Of a DNA stretch of 64,000 nt, positions 1 to 8,423 are shown in pieces; the stretch's first letter is position 1; every line of letters starts with the position of its first letter. The stretch covers positions 1 to 64,000 of the forward strand of contig CAXSBC010000006.1 in the NCBI GenBank assembly GCA_964236105.1. The letters are read 5' to 3'. The notes beneath the pieces were generated by a model. The model was not told the DNA's origin. It saw only the letters and a program-made list of their open reading frames with translations, and searched no databases. Made by a program: the position numbers and the translations under genes. This stretch comes from Lichenicola sp964236105. GTDB taxonomy: Bacteria > Pseudomonadota > Alphaproteobacteria > Acetobacterales > Acetobacteraceae.

Positions 1-39
1 TCCAACTACTTCGCCGCCGCCGGATATGATGCAGACTGA
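1..39 (+). CDS. possible 3' end of an unidentified gene
   Basis: From base 1, one plus-strand frame reads SNYFAAAGYDAD and then a TGA at 37-39. The composition looks like protein-coding sequence, and the position would be tail-to-tail with the export lipoprotein gene that ends 13 bases later. Twelve codons are too few to identify a family or to prove coding, so this is only a candidate end of a gene whose body lies left of the window. Confidence 0.3.
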   Translation, partial: SNYFAAAGYDAD

Positions 40-51
40 TCAGAAATTGCT

Positions 52-633
52 CTAGAAGTGACGCTCGTAGATCTTGATGACGTCGCCCGGCTTGACATAG
101 CTCTGCGGCAGCAGGCGGCCGACCACCGCACGATCGCCGTCCTGACGCACGACGTAGACGTAGTTCTCGACCGCGCGGTAGGTGAAGCCGCCGGCGGCCG
201 CGACCGCCGTGAGCATGGTCATCGCCGGCTGATACGGGTACTGCCCGGGCTTGGCCACCTCGCCCAGGATCGCGACCGGCCGATAGGCGGCGATCTCCAC
301 CGACACGCTGGGGTGGAGCAGAAGCTTCCTCTGCTGCAGCACCGAGATCATCTCGGCGGCGAACTCCGTCGTGGTCAGATCCGCCGCCTGCAGGTCGCCG
401 AGCAGAGGGATGGCCACCTTGCCGTGGTCGTTGACACGGAAGTTGGCGCTGAGCTGCGCCTCGCCGTAGGTGATGACGCGGATCTGGTCGTCCAGGCCGA
501 GACGGTAATTATGCGGATCATACGGCGGCAGCGTCCTGAGATCGCCGCCCGGCGCACATCCGGCCAGCAGCGCGGCCACCAGTCCGGGCAACAGCGTGAG
601 GCTGGCGATGCGGCCATTCCGCGAACAAGTCAT
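52..633 (-). CDS. polysaccharide export outer-membrane lipoprotein (Wza/GumB-like)
   Basis: Predicted periplasmic/outer-membrane export component of the exopolysaccharide machinery. The N-terminus is a lipoprotein signal with lipobox LLAGC, so the mature protein should be lipid-anchored. After it comes a poly-export domain (YRLGLDDQIRVITYGE, then VNDHGKVAIPLLGDL) and a SLBB-like segment (VAILGEVAKPGQYPY). At 193 aa it is short, as in GumB-type proteins, and lacks the extra C-terminal helix region of long Wza. I chose the second ATG (633) because a GGAG lies 7 nt before it; an ATG at 639 is also possible. It is the last gene of the minus-strand polysaccharide cluster and should partner with the Wzc-like protein encoded at 9890-12133. 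Confidence 0.88.
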   Translation of the reverse strand: MTCSRNGRIASLTLLPGLVAALLAGCAPGGDLRTLPPYDPHNYRLGLDDQIRVITYGEAQLSANFRVNDHGKVAIPLLGDLQAADLTTTEFAAEMISVLQQRKLLLHPSVSVEIAAYRPVAILGEVAKPGQYPYQPAMTMLTAVAAAGGFTYRAVENYVYVVRQDGDRAVVGRLLPQSYVKPGDVIKIYERHF

Positions 634-669
634 CTGCATGCTCCATCAACTCAGGACTTCAAGGTCAGG

Positions 670-1983
670 CTAGAAAACCAGATGCAGGGCAACGAGGATC
701 TCGTTCGTGGGGAAGCGTCCGGTGCCCACGGCGTTCTGGCTGGAAAAGTCGTAGTTCGCGTCCAGCCTCAGGTTCCGGTTGATCAGCAGCTTGGCGCTGC
801 ATCCGACGCTGTAGATCGTCTGATCGAGCTGGCTCTGATTGAGTGCGGTGCCCTGCAGCAGGAACGGCGTCGACGGATAGTTCGCGTTCTGGATCTGCCC
901 GTAGGCGCCCAGAATGATGTTGCGCTGGTATTCGTGCTCCACCGAAATCTTCGCCGACGTGAAGGTATAGCCGACGACGCTCTCGATGGCGCTGTCTTCT
1001 ATGCCGGTACGTATGGCCAGCGAAACGTTGGTCAGGCGCGTCGGCAGCCAGCCGACCTCGACTTCCGTGATCGGCGACTGGATGTTGCTGTAGAGCGACG
1101 ATCGATAGCTGCGCAGCTGGTAGCCGGCCAGCGCCCGCACCTGGAACGGTCCGGTCGAGCCCAGATCGACGCCGGCCAGCACGGATCCGCCATTGGCGTC
1201 GCGGCCGGGCAGTCCGGCGAGCCGGTTCTGATAGCGTATCTCGGTTCCCTGCAGCACCAGCAGCAGGCTGCGGCCTGGCGACAGCTCGTAGCGGCTGGTC
1301 AGCGTCTCGTTGACGATGGCGCGGTTCCGGTAGCTCTGGCTCTGGCTGATGTCGGCGTTGCTGAGCGCATCGAAGTGATACTGGGTCGCGCCGATCTCGG
1401 GAATGAAGCTGAACGGGCTGTGCGTCGTCGCGGTGTAGCTCAGGTCCAGCGAATCGACCTCGTAGGGAATCGGCTGCGTGGTCACCACCGCGCCGAGGTC
1501 GGTCGGCGTCTGCACCAGGCTGAGATGCGTATACGAGACGCCCAGCCTGTCGCGTCCCAGCTCGTAGACGCCGCCGACACCGGCGGTCCAGTTGGTCCGG
1601 TTCTGGATGGTCCGCTGCGGATAGCGGCTGTCATCCACGCTCAGGTTCGCGTGCAGCTCGTGCTGCGTCCAGTCGGACGCGGCCGACACGCTGCCCTGGC
1701 TTTCGATGACCGTGCTGGCATGGCCGCCCGGAAAGCTGTCGACGTTGGAGTCGTAGCCGAACGCCTCGCTGAGGTCGCCGTCGATCTGGAAGCTGCGATA
1801 GCGGACGCCGAGCGGCGCATACTCGTCGAGCACGCGAAGCTGCGTGGGATCGGTCTCGATGCTGCCGGCGCCCCGGCCGAGAGGCGGGAAATAGGTCTCG
1901 ATGATCTGCGCCGAGGCGCCATGCGATCGGAGGGTTATGCTGGCTGCGACGACGCCTGCGCAGATGACGACGGATCTTCTCAC
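670..1983 (-). CDS. outer-membrane beta-barrel protein of the exopolysaccharide locus
   Basis: A cleavable signal peptide ends near GASAQ. The rest shows alternating hydrophobic/aromatic strands typical of a barrel (for example LRLDANYDFSSQNAVG) and ends in a C-terminal Phe (EILVALHLVF), the usual Bam recognition residue. Such barrel proteins accompany export genes in Acetobacteraceae and other alphaproteobacterial polysaccharide loci and are thought to assist secretion through the outer membrane. The start is uncertain: GTG at 1983 gives a compact 26-residue signal peptide, and an in-frame TTG at 2019 would add 12 residues. It lies 36 nt upstream of the export lipoprotein gene, so the two are probably cotranscribed. 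The exact function is inferred from context. Confidence 0.75.
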   Translation of the reverse strand: MRRSVVICAGVVAASITLRSHGASAQIIETYFPPLGRGAGSIETDPTQLRVLDEYAPLGVRYRSFQIDGDLSEAFGYDSNVDSFPGGHASTVIESQGSVSAASDWTQHELHANLSVDDSRYPQRTIQNRTNWTAGVGGVYELGRDRLGVSYTHLSLVQTPTDLGAVVTTQPIPYEVDSLDLSYTATTHSPFSFIPEIGATQYHFDALSNADISQSQSYRNRAIVNETLTSRYELSPGRSLLLVLQGTEIRYQNRLAGLPGRDANGGSVLAGVDLGSTGPFQVRALAGYQLRSYRSSLYSNIQSPITEVEVGWLPTRLTNVSLAIRTGIEDSAIESVVGYTFTSAKISVEHEYQRNIILGAYGQIQNANYPSTPFLLQGTALNQSQLDQTIYSVGCSAKLLINRNLRLDANYDFSSQNAVGTGRFPTNEILVALHLVF

Positions 1984-2195
1984 GGGTCTTCGCAGGACAG
2001 GCAATGCAGGACCTCGCAACTCGGCGGGCGACGGCCGGTGTCGGACAATGGGCAGGGGTCGATCGCCGGGTGCAACATCTGCATCAGCCTCCGGTCGACC
2101 GCAACCATAATGCGTGCGCGCAACGCGCTCGACATCGCTTGCGCCGCATCATCGGCTGAAATGCGGCACTTTCGGCGACCGGCGCCGAGCATCGG

Positions 2196-3203
2196 CTACG
2201 TCGTCAGGTTTGGCGGCCGACCCTTGCGCATGGCTTGCAGCCCTTCCAGCTTGCCCTGCTGGGCGAGGCCGAATCGCTGCCACGACGCGCGTCCGAGCCG
2301 CGGCGTGAAGCGGATCGCCTGGACCATGCCGGGACAGACCCGTGTTCCCACCAGGAACGACCAGGCGACAAAGGCGACGCGTCGGGACCGGGACAGCTCG
2401 TCCCACAAGGCCACCACCTCGTTATAGGCGAAGTCCTTGTAGCCGCGCTGATCCGTCACCGCGGCCACGGTCGCGTAATGCCGCGTCTCCTCGCGCCTGC
2501 CGGAGAAATGATCGACCAGCACCGCCGGGTCGTAGAGCAGCGTCCAGCCTGTGCGCCTGACCTCCAGCCCGAAGGCCAGATCGTCGTTGGGCTGCGCGCC
2601 GCGACCCTTGAGCCGGGCATCGAAGCGGATGGCGCCGATCGCCGCGCGACGAAAGCTCATGTTCGCCCCCTTCACCATGTCCACCTCGCGCGGCGCGCCG
2701 TGACCGAGATGCTGGTTCGGGACCACCCGTCCATACCAGCTGATATGTCCGACCACGTCGGACAGCTGATCGTTGAAGCCGGTGCCGTCATGCAGCCGAT
2801 CCTTGCCGCCCAACCCGCCCAGCCTGGGGTCGCGCTCGAAATGCGACTGGATGCGCTCGCTCCAGTCCGGATGCGGCACGGTGTCGTCGTCGATGAAGGC
2901 GACGATGTCGGTGGTGATGGCGTCCAGCCCGGCATTGCGCGCGGCCACGATGCCGGAACGCGGCACCGGGATCATGCGCACCGGCAGCACGCCGGCAGGC
3001 CGGCCCTGCATGAAGGCGGCGGTGGCCGCATCGTCGGCATGCACCGTCACCACCACCGCGTCGGGAAGCCGGCGCAGGCGCGACAAGCCGTCGAGACAGG
3101 CGGCAAGGTCGCTCAGCCGCTTGTAGGTCACGACGATCACGCCGAGCGTCAGGGGCGCGCCGGTGGGGCCACCCGGCCCGGCCGCGGCGTCAGGGCCGCT
3201 CAT
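2196..3203 (-). CDS. family 2 glycosyltransferase
   Basis: Cytoplasmic sugar transferase expected to add one residue to the lipid-linked repeat unit. The GT-A fold is evident: LGVIVVTYKRLSDLAACLDG at the N-terminus, the metal/nucleotide motif FIDDDTVPHPDW, an acceptor-side GANMSFRRAAI, and PNDDLAFGLEVRRTG resembling the ED catalytic region. Length is 335 aa. Its ATG overlaps the flippase TGA by one base (TGATG), which argues for translational coupling and fixes the start, although the frame stays open far upstream. Donor and acceptor sugars cannot be read from the sequence. Confidence 0.9.
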   Translation of the reverse strand: MSGPDAAAGPGGPTGAPLTLGVIVVTYKRLSDLAACLDGLSRLRRLPDAVVVTVHADDAATAAFMQGRPAGVLPVRMIPVPRSGIVAARNAGLDAITTDIVAFIDDDTVPHPDWSERIQSHFERDPRLGGLGGKDRLHDGTGFNDQLSDVVGHISWYGRVVPNQHLGHGAPREVDMVKGANMSFRRAAIGAIRFDARLKGRGAQPNDDLAFGLEVRRTGWTLLYDPAVLVDHFSGRREETRHYATVAAVTDQRGYKDFAYNEVVALWDELSRSRRVAFVAWSFLVGTRVCPGMVQAIRFTPRLGRASWQRFGLAQQGKLEGLQAMRKGRPPNLTT

Positions 3204-4555
3204 CAGGACGGCTGCCCGGTGGATTGCCGGTCTTCGTGGCGCAGCAGCCGGCGCAGCGGGTCGAAGTCCCGGACCCGGATGCGAAGGCTGGGCAAGGCCA
3301 GCCCGATGCCGCGAAGCCCCATGAGCAGCAGCACGAGCTTGGTCAGCGAGCCGCCGAGCAGCGACAGGGCGGCACCCAGGGCGCCGAGCGACGGCGCCAG
3401 CATCAGCATCAGCCCGATGATGACGGCAAACGAGATCGCCTGCACGATGGACGGATAGCTGGGACGTCCCGCAGCCAGGAAGGCCTCCAGCTGCATCTGC
3501 GCCAGGCAGGCCGCCGAGGCATCGACGATCAGCACACGAAACACCGGAGCGGCGCTGCCGAACTTGGTGCCGTAGAATACCCGCATCAGCTCTCCTCCCA
3601 GCAGCCAGCCGACGACGCAGCCCGTGGCCAGCAGCCAGAACAGGATGCGGAACGTCTGGTGGATGAAAATCTCGATCTCGCGCACCGGACGATGCGACAT
3701 CCCCGCCAGCGTGACCGAGGAGACCGCGGTCTGCAGGATGCCCAGCAGGCGGGCCAGCGACGCCGCCACCGTGTAGAAGCCGAACTCGGTGGGCGAGACC
3801 AGCGCCACCAGGAAGACCCGATCGATATTGTAGTAGCCGACCATGACCAGATCGATCGGCGAGGCCTTGAGGCTGTAGGCCAGCAGGGGCGCCGCGCTGG
3901 CCAGGACGAAGGCCGGAAGCTTCCGCCAGGCGCGGATCGCGACGAAGGCGGTCGGGATCAGGACCATGATGGTGGCCGCGACCTGGGCCGCCATCACGTT
4001 GAACGGCGTGATCCGCGACGTCGCGAACAGGACGAGCAGCAGGAGGAGGTAGAGCAGCGGCGAGAAGTAGTTGGACAGGTTGAAGAACAGCATGTTGCCG
4101 GTGCCGAGCAGCGACTGCCGCAGCAGCACCATCCACACGTTGAACACCGACGTCAGGATCGCGAACCGCGCCAGAGCCAGACCGCTCGCGGTGTAGCCCC
4201 GCATCAGATGCGGCAGCACCCACAGACAGCCGAGTGCCAGCGGAATGAACAGCAGGGTGGCGCAGCCCAGGCTGACGACGCCGGTGGCGGCGGCGCGGCC
4301 GGGGCGTCGACGGGTCTCGTAGACGATGCCGTTCTGCAGCCCGACCGTCGCCAGCGCGGCCGGAAGCAGGAACCACAGGAACGCGGCACCCAGCTCGCCG
4401 CGTCCGGTCGGGCCGAGCAGGCGGGCCGTCAGGATCCCGGTGGCGATGTTGACGAGCATGACCGCACCCTGGGTGATCAGGGTCTGCATCATGCCGGCGC
4501 CGACGCCGCGTGCGCGCAGCACGATGCCGGCGAGCCGTGCCGCGGTCTTCATCAT
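3203..4555 (-). CDS. Wzx-like polysaccharide flippase (MOP superfamily)
   Basis: Integral membrane protein of about 450 aa with roughly 12-14 hydrophobic segments. It begins with a short amphipathic stretch, then TLITQGAVMLVNIATGILTA and the motif RLLGPTGRGELGAA, which is typical of the oligosaccharide flippase branch of the MOP exporters. It should move the undecaprenyl-linked repeat unit to the periplasmic face for polymerisation. The ATG at 4555 overlaps the upstream polymerase stop (ATGA), so I prefer this start over more distant in-frame ATGs whose translation is not membrane-like. Its own stop overlaps the next glycosyltransferase start. Confidence 0.88.
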   Translation of the reverse strand: MMKTAARLAGIVLRARGVGAGMMQTLITQGAVMLVNIATGILTARLLGPTGRGELGAAFLWFLLPAALATVGLQNGIVYETRRRPGRAAATGVVSLGCATLLFIPLALGCLWVLPHLMRGYTASGLALARFAILTSVFNVWMVLLRQSLLGTGNMLFFNLSNYFSPLLYLLLLLVLFATSRITPFNVMAAQVAATIMVLIPTAFVAIRAWRKLPAFVLASAAPLLAYSLKASPIDLVMVGYYNIDRVFLVALVSPTEFGFYTVAASLARLLGILQTAVSSVTLAGMSHRPVREIEIFIHQTFRILFWLLATGCVVGWLLGGELMRVFYGTKFGSAAPVFRVLIVDASAACLAQMQLEAFLAAGRPSYPSIVQAISFAVIIGLMLMLAPSLGALGAALSLLGGSLTKLVLLLMGLRGIGLALPSLRIRVRDFDPLRRLLRHEDRQSTGQPS

Positions 4556-6132
4556 CGCGGCGCGCGCCTGATCGGCTCTGTCCGGCCCGCGGACGCGTCG
4601 CGGTCGCGGTTGTTCGGCGCGATCGTTTCCTCCGGATCGCCCGACATCGCCGCGGCCGGCTCGTAAGACGCCGCAAGGTCGGGGCCGGACGCCGCCAGCA
4701 GCAGGCCGAGCGCGATCCAGCCGATGAAGCTGCTCTCGGCGGTCTGGTGAGAGCCGAAGGGCAGGCAGACGACCAGGCTGGCGAAGGTCGCGAAGCACAG
4801 GACGAGCTGGTTCCTGTGCGCGAGGCACGCCCGGAAGCCTGCGAACACGAAGGCGAACAGCGTCAGCAGGTAGACGATCCCGCCGACGATGCCGTAGATG
4901 ATCAGCGCTTCCAGGAAGCCGCTATCGATGGAAACGGTGTCGCGCTTCTGGATCGCCGACGCGTTGGCGCCGTAGCCCTCGCCCCACGGCGTGTCCGCCA
5001 TCCGGTCGACGGAGGCGGCATAGGTGTCCAGCCGGTCGTTGGCGCTGGAATCGTTGCGCAGCTCGAACAGGGACTGCCACCGGTCGAACAGGTAGTTCTG
5101 CAGGTCGGGCGGCACCGCCGGGCTCGACATGAACAGCAAGATGCCCAGCACCGCGGCGGCCGAGAGCATCAGCAGCTGCACCCGTCGCAGCGACGGCATC
5201 AGGACGACGGCGACCAGCAGGCCCATGCCGCAGCCGAACCAGGCCGCGCGCACCAGGGTGAGCGCCAGCAGCGGCAGCGTGGCGATGCTGACCAGGCCGC
5301 CGAGCAGGCCCTCGCCCAGCAGGAACAGCATCGCCGCCTCGGTGAACACGCCCGCCACGCCAGGCCCGTTCATGGTGCTGAACACGCGCACCTCGTAGGC
5401 GACCGGCTTGCCGAAGCTCGCATTGTCGACGTTCATCATCCACATGCGGTCGATGTCGGACGGCGCCAGGAACTGCTCGATCCCGTAGAGGGTGATGATC
5501 GGCAGCATGAGGATCAGCGCCCAGCGCAGGCTGCGCCGGATCGCGTCGCGCTGCTCGCGATGCTCGATGACGAAGGCGCAGGCCGCGACCGGCAGCACCC
5601 AGCCCAGCGGCTCGTAGAAGGCCTGGATCAGCTTGCCGCCGGCCACCGCCAGCAGCGACGCGTAGCAGAACAGCGCCGTCATCACGATGAAGCCCAGGCG
5701 CATCGGCGCGCCGGGCCTGACCATCAGCCGCAGCAGGCTGAGCAGGCAGGGAAGCAGCGCGACATAGGGTGCCAGCAGGATCGGGTTGGTCTGCTCGAAG
5801 CCGGCATGGAAGTCGGCGACCCGCCTGAGATACGGACAGAACAGCAGCAGCGCGATGCAGAAGGACAGGTAGCAGGGCCGCCACCGGCGATACACGTAGC
5901 CCGCGAGCAGCAGCGCATAGACCGGGAACAGCAGCCGGGTGATGCCGGCCGCCGCCGTGACCAGTCCGTATGGCAGCACCAGCACGCCGAGGCCGATCAG
6001 GATCAGGGTCGGAACAGCCTGGCCGCCGCTGCCGGCCCCCACCTGCGCCGGCATGCCGCGCATGCCCTGCCCCGGAACCGAGAAGGCCGCGCGGGGACGC
6101 GGGTCGAGCAGCTCAGACGGCATGGGCGGCAT
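4552..6132 (-). CDS. Wzy-like O-antigen polymerase/ligase-type membrane protein
   Basis: 526-aa membrane protein with about ten or more transmembrane helices and a long periplasmic loop in the second half (around FLAPSDIDRMWMMNVDNASF to FSTMNGPGVAGVFTEAAMLF), the architecture of Wzy polymerases and the O-antigen ligase domain family. The sequence PWGEGYGANAS near the C-terminus resembles the conserved G-x-G-x region of these proteins. The expected role is block polymerisation of flipped repeat units. The gene overlaps the upstream glycosyltransferase by 20 nt and the downstream flippase by 4 nt. Ligase versus polymerase cannot be separated by sequence; the locus content favours polymerase. 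Confidence 0.82.
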   Translation of the reverse strand: MPPMPSELLDPRPRAAFSVPGQGMRGMPAQVGAGSGGQAVPTLILIGLGVLVLPYGLVTAAAGITRLLFPVYALLLAGYVYRRWRPCYLSFCIALLLFCPYLRRVADFHAGFEQTNPILLAPYVALLPCLLSLLRLMVRPGAPMRLGFIVMTALFCYASLLAVAGGKLIQAFYEPLGWVLPVAACAFVIEHREQRDAIRRSLRWALILMLPIITLYGIEQFLAPSDIDRMWMMNVDNASFGKPVAYEVRVFSTMNGPGVAGVFTEAAMLFLLGEGLLGGLVSIATLPLLALTLVRAAWFGCGMGLLVAVVLMPSLRRVQLLMLSAAAVLGILLFMSSPAVPPDLQNYLFDRWQSLFELRNDSSANDRLDTYAASVDRMADTPWGEGYGANASAIQKRDTVSIDSGFLEALIIYGIVGGIVYLLTLFAFVFAGFRACLAHRNQLVLCFATFASLVVCLPFGSHQTAESSFIGWIALGLLLAASGPDLAASYEPAAAMSGDPEETIAPNNRDRDASAGRTEPIRRAPR

Positions 6133-7291
6133 CGAGCGGAGCAGCCGCGGTCGCCGGCCTCTTCGCGACCAGCTCGGACACGCCGCGCACGAACTCGGCT
6201 ACGTCGCCGAGCGGCGCCAGCGCATGGCTGGCCAGCGACATGCGCCGCCAGAGCCCGGCATCCTGCGCCAGCAGCGCCATGCAGGCGGCGAAGCCCTCGG
6301 CGTTGTCGGGCTCCAGGACGAAGCCGTTCACCCCGCTGCGCACCAGCGTGTCGCGGGCGCCGACATTGTCCGAGCACAGCACGGGAATGCCCAGCGCCAC
6401 CGCCTCGTTGACCACCAGCCCCCATTGCTCCTCGATGCTGGGCAGGATCAGCGCCATCGCATCGGCGAGCACCGCCGCGACCGCGCGGTCCCCGAGGAAG
6501 CCGCACAGCTCGACGCCGTCGACCCCGAGCTCGGCGATCAGGGCGCGGATCGCGGGTTCGAGCTCGCCCGAGCCGCACAGCAGCAGCCGCTGCGGCGCGT
6601 CGGGACAGAGCGTCCGGAACCGTGCGTAGGCGCGGATCGCGGTCGGGATGTTCTTCTTGGGCACGAAGCGGGCGACGACGACGAAGTCGCGCGCTGCATG
6701 CGGCTTGCCGCCCGGCGCCAGCTCGCGGGCCGCCTGGCTGCGCACGCGCTCGACCGAGACGGTGTCGTAGGCCGTCACCGCCCAGCCGGCCGGCATGCCG
6801 AGGAACCGGTAGTATTCCAGATGGCGCCGCCCGGCGACGAGGCCGCCGCGATACAGCCGGAACACCAGCTGCTTGGCCGCCTCCTTGAGCACCCGGCGCG
6901 GCGAGTCGTCGAACTTGCCGTCCAGCATCGCATAGGCCGGCACCCGCCGCGCGCGCAGCCGGGCGCAGATTGCCAGGATCTCCGGATGCTCCTGGTTGCA
7001 CAGGAACACGCCGGCCACGTCGTACTGGCGCAGCACGCGAAAGAAGCCCGCCATCTTGCGGCGCCAAGGCACCTCCTCCGCCCTGGCGTCGGGGAACAGC
7101 GTGTGGCGCCGGAACGCCGACCCGCTCTCGACCGGCTTCCAGGCATAGGTGAGGCTTGCGGTCGCGACCTCGATGCCGACGACGAGGTAGCGGCCCTGCA
7201 GCGCCTCGGCGACAGCCTTCAGCCGATCGACATGGTAGGCGCCGAACTGCTCCCACATGAAGACCAGGGCCGGCAGTTCGCTGCGCGGCAC
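6113..7291 (-). CDS. family 4 glycosyltransferase
   Basis: 392-aa GT-B fold transferase. The C-terminal nucleotide-sugar domain contains FVVVARFVPKKNIPTAIRAY, LLLCGSGELEPAI and the E-x7-E signature in PSIEEQWGLVVNEAVALG, the hallmark of GT4 retaining enzymes. The N-terminal half (residues 1-190) is more divergent and should bind the acceptor. The start is a GTG one base after the upstream gene's TGA; an ATG 11 codons in is an alternative. It belongs to the coupled minus-strand polysaccharide operon. Sugar specificity is unknown. Confidence 0.88.
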   Translation of the reverse strand: MPRSELPALVFMWEQFGAYHVDRLKAVAEALQGRYLVVGIEVATASLTYAWKPVESGSAFRRHTLFPDARAEEVPWRRKMAGFFRVLRQYDVAGVFLCNQEHPEILAICARLRARRVPAYAMLDGKFDDSPRRVLKEAAKQLVFRLYRGGLVAGRRHLEYYRFLGMPAGWAVTAYDTVSVERVRSQAARELAPGGKPHAARDFVVVARFVPKKNIPTAIRAYARFRTLCPDAPQRLLLCGSGELEPAIRALIAELGVDGVELCGFLGDRAVAAVLADAMALILPSIEEQWGLVVNEAVALGIPVLCSDNVGARDTLVRSGVNGFVLEPDNAEGFAACMALLAQDAGLWRRMSLASHALAPLGDVAEFVRGVSELVAKRPATAAAPLDAAHAV

Positions 7292-7292
7292 G

Positions 7293-8423
7293 TCACGCCT
7301 CGACGAGCTGGGGGACGTCGCTGCGGCGGCGATCGCGCTTCTGCGCCAGCTGCCGGTCGACGAAGGCGCGCAGCCGGTCGCGGAAGATCAGGCTGTCGAA
7401 GCCCTCCGCATGCCGGCGGATCGCGGCCGCGTCGAAGGACGTGCGCTCGAACACGTCGATCGCCGCCGAGACCGATGCCTCGGTCTGCTCGTCGAAGAAC
7501 ACGCCGGTCACGCCGGGCAGCACGGTGTCCAGCACGCCGCCGCGGCCGAACGCGATCACCGGCCGGCCCGAGGCCATCGCCTCGAGGGGCGTGATGCCGA
7601 AATCCTCCTCGCTGGGCAGGATCAGCGCCTTGCTGTCGCGGTAGAGCGGCCGCATCTGCGCGTCATCGACCCGGCCGACGAAGCGGATGGTGGGCCCGGC
7701 CAGCTGGCGCAGCCGCTCGAGCCCGCGGCCGTCGCCCGCCACCACCAGCGGCAGGCCCCGGCGCGTGCAGGCCTCGACCACGATGTCGGGACGCTTCCAG
7801 CCGACCAGCCGCATCAGCATCAGGTAATGCTCGCCCGGCCCCTGCCCGACCTCGAACCGGCTCACATCCACCGACGGCGGGATGATGGTGCTGCTCCTGC
7901 CGTAGCAGCGCTCGACCCGCTCCTCCACCAGGCGGCTGGTGGTGATCCACGCATCGGTACGGCCCGCACTCATCGCGTCCCAGCGGCGCAGCCGGGGCAG
8001 CATCGGCCGCAGCAGCGCCTGGCGCAGCGGCGAGATCTGCTCGCGCGCCACATAATCGGCGTAATCCCAAAGGAAACGCGGCGGCGAATGACAATAGCAC
8101 ACGTTGCACGTCTCCGGGCCGACGATCACGCCATGCGCGAAACCGCTGGAGCTGGTGACGACGAGGTCGTAGCCGGCGAGATCGATGGACTCGAACGCCG
8201 CAGGATAGGCCGGCAGCAGCAGCCGGTGGAAGCGGTTGGCCAGCGGCACGCGGTTCAGCCAGGTGGCCTCGATCGGCAGGTCGCGATACGAGGCCGGCAT
8301 GCGCTCGGGATCGTGGATCGCGGTCTTGATGTCGGCCTGCGGGTAGACGGCCCTGATCTCCTCCAGCACGCGCTCGGCGCCGCCGTACTGGTTCAGGTAG
8401 TCGTGGACGATCGCGACCTTCAT
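7293..8423 (-). CDS. family 4 glycosyltransferase (mannosyltransferase-like)
   Basis: 376 aa. The N-terminus MKVAIVHDYLNQYGGAERVL is the classic GT4 opening with a glycine-rich loop. Further on are CYCHSPPRFLWDYADY, LMLMRLVGWKRPDIVVEA and the E-x7-E element in PSEEDFGITPLEAMASG. Proteins with this N-terminus and the CHSPPR motif are often annotated as mannosyltransferases, but that is family knowledge rather than proof here. The ATG at 8423 overlaps the upstream TGA (ATGA), fixing the start. It precedes the next glycosyltransferase by one base. Confidence 0.9.
   Translation of the reverse strand: MKVAIVHDYLNQYGGAERVLEEIRAVYPQADIKTAIHDPERMPASYRDLPIEATWLNRVPLANRFHRLLLPAYPAAFESIDLAGYDLVVTSSSGFAHGVIVGPETCNVCYCHSPPRFLWDYADYVAREQISPLRQALLRPMLPRLRRWDAMSAGRTDAWITTSRLVEERVERCYGRSSTIIPPSVDVSRFEVGQGPGEHYLMLMRLVGWKRPDIVVEACTRRGLPLVVAGDGRGLERLRQLAGPTIRFVGRVDDAQMRPLYRDSKALILPSEEDFGITPLEAMASGRPVIAFGRGGVLDTVLPGVTGVFFDEQTEASVSAAIDVFERTSFDAAAIRRHAEGFDSLIFRDRLRAFVDRQLAQKRDRRRSDVPQLVEA

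Noticed and set aside
58..2427. A 789-codon plus-strand frame across the export and barrel genes
   Set aside because: It is antisense to two genes with signal peptides and recognisable folds; its own translation has no family features.
3204..4676. A long N-terminal extension of the family 2 glycosyltransferase through the flippase gene
   Set aside because: The extra part is low-complexity Arg/Ala/Pro sequence out of frame with a clear membrane flippase; the TGATG junction gives the natural start.
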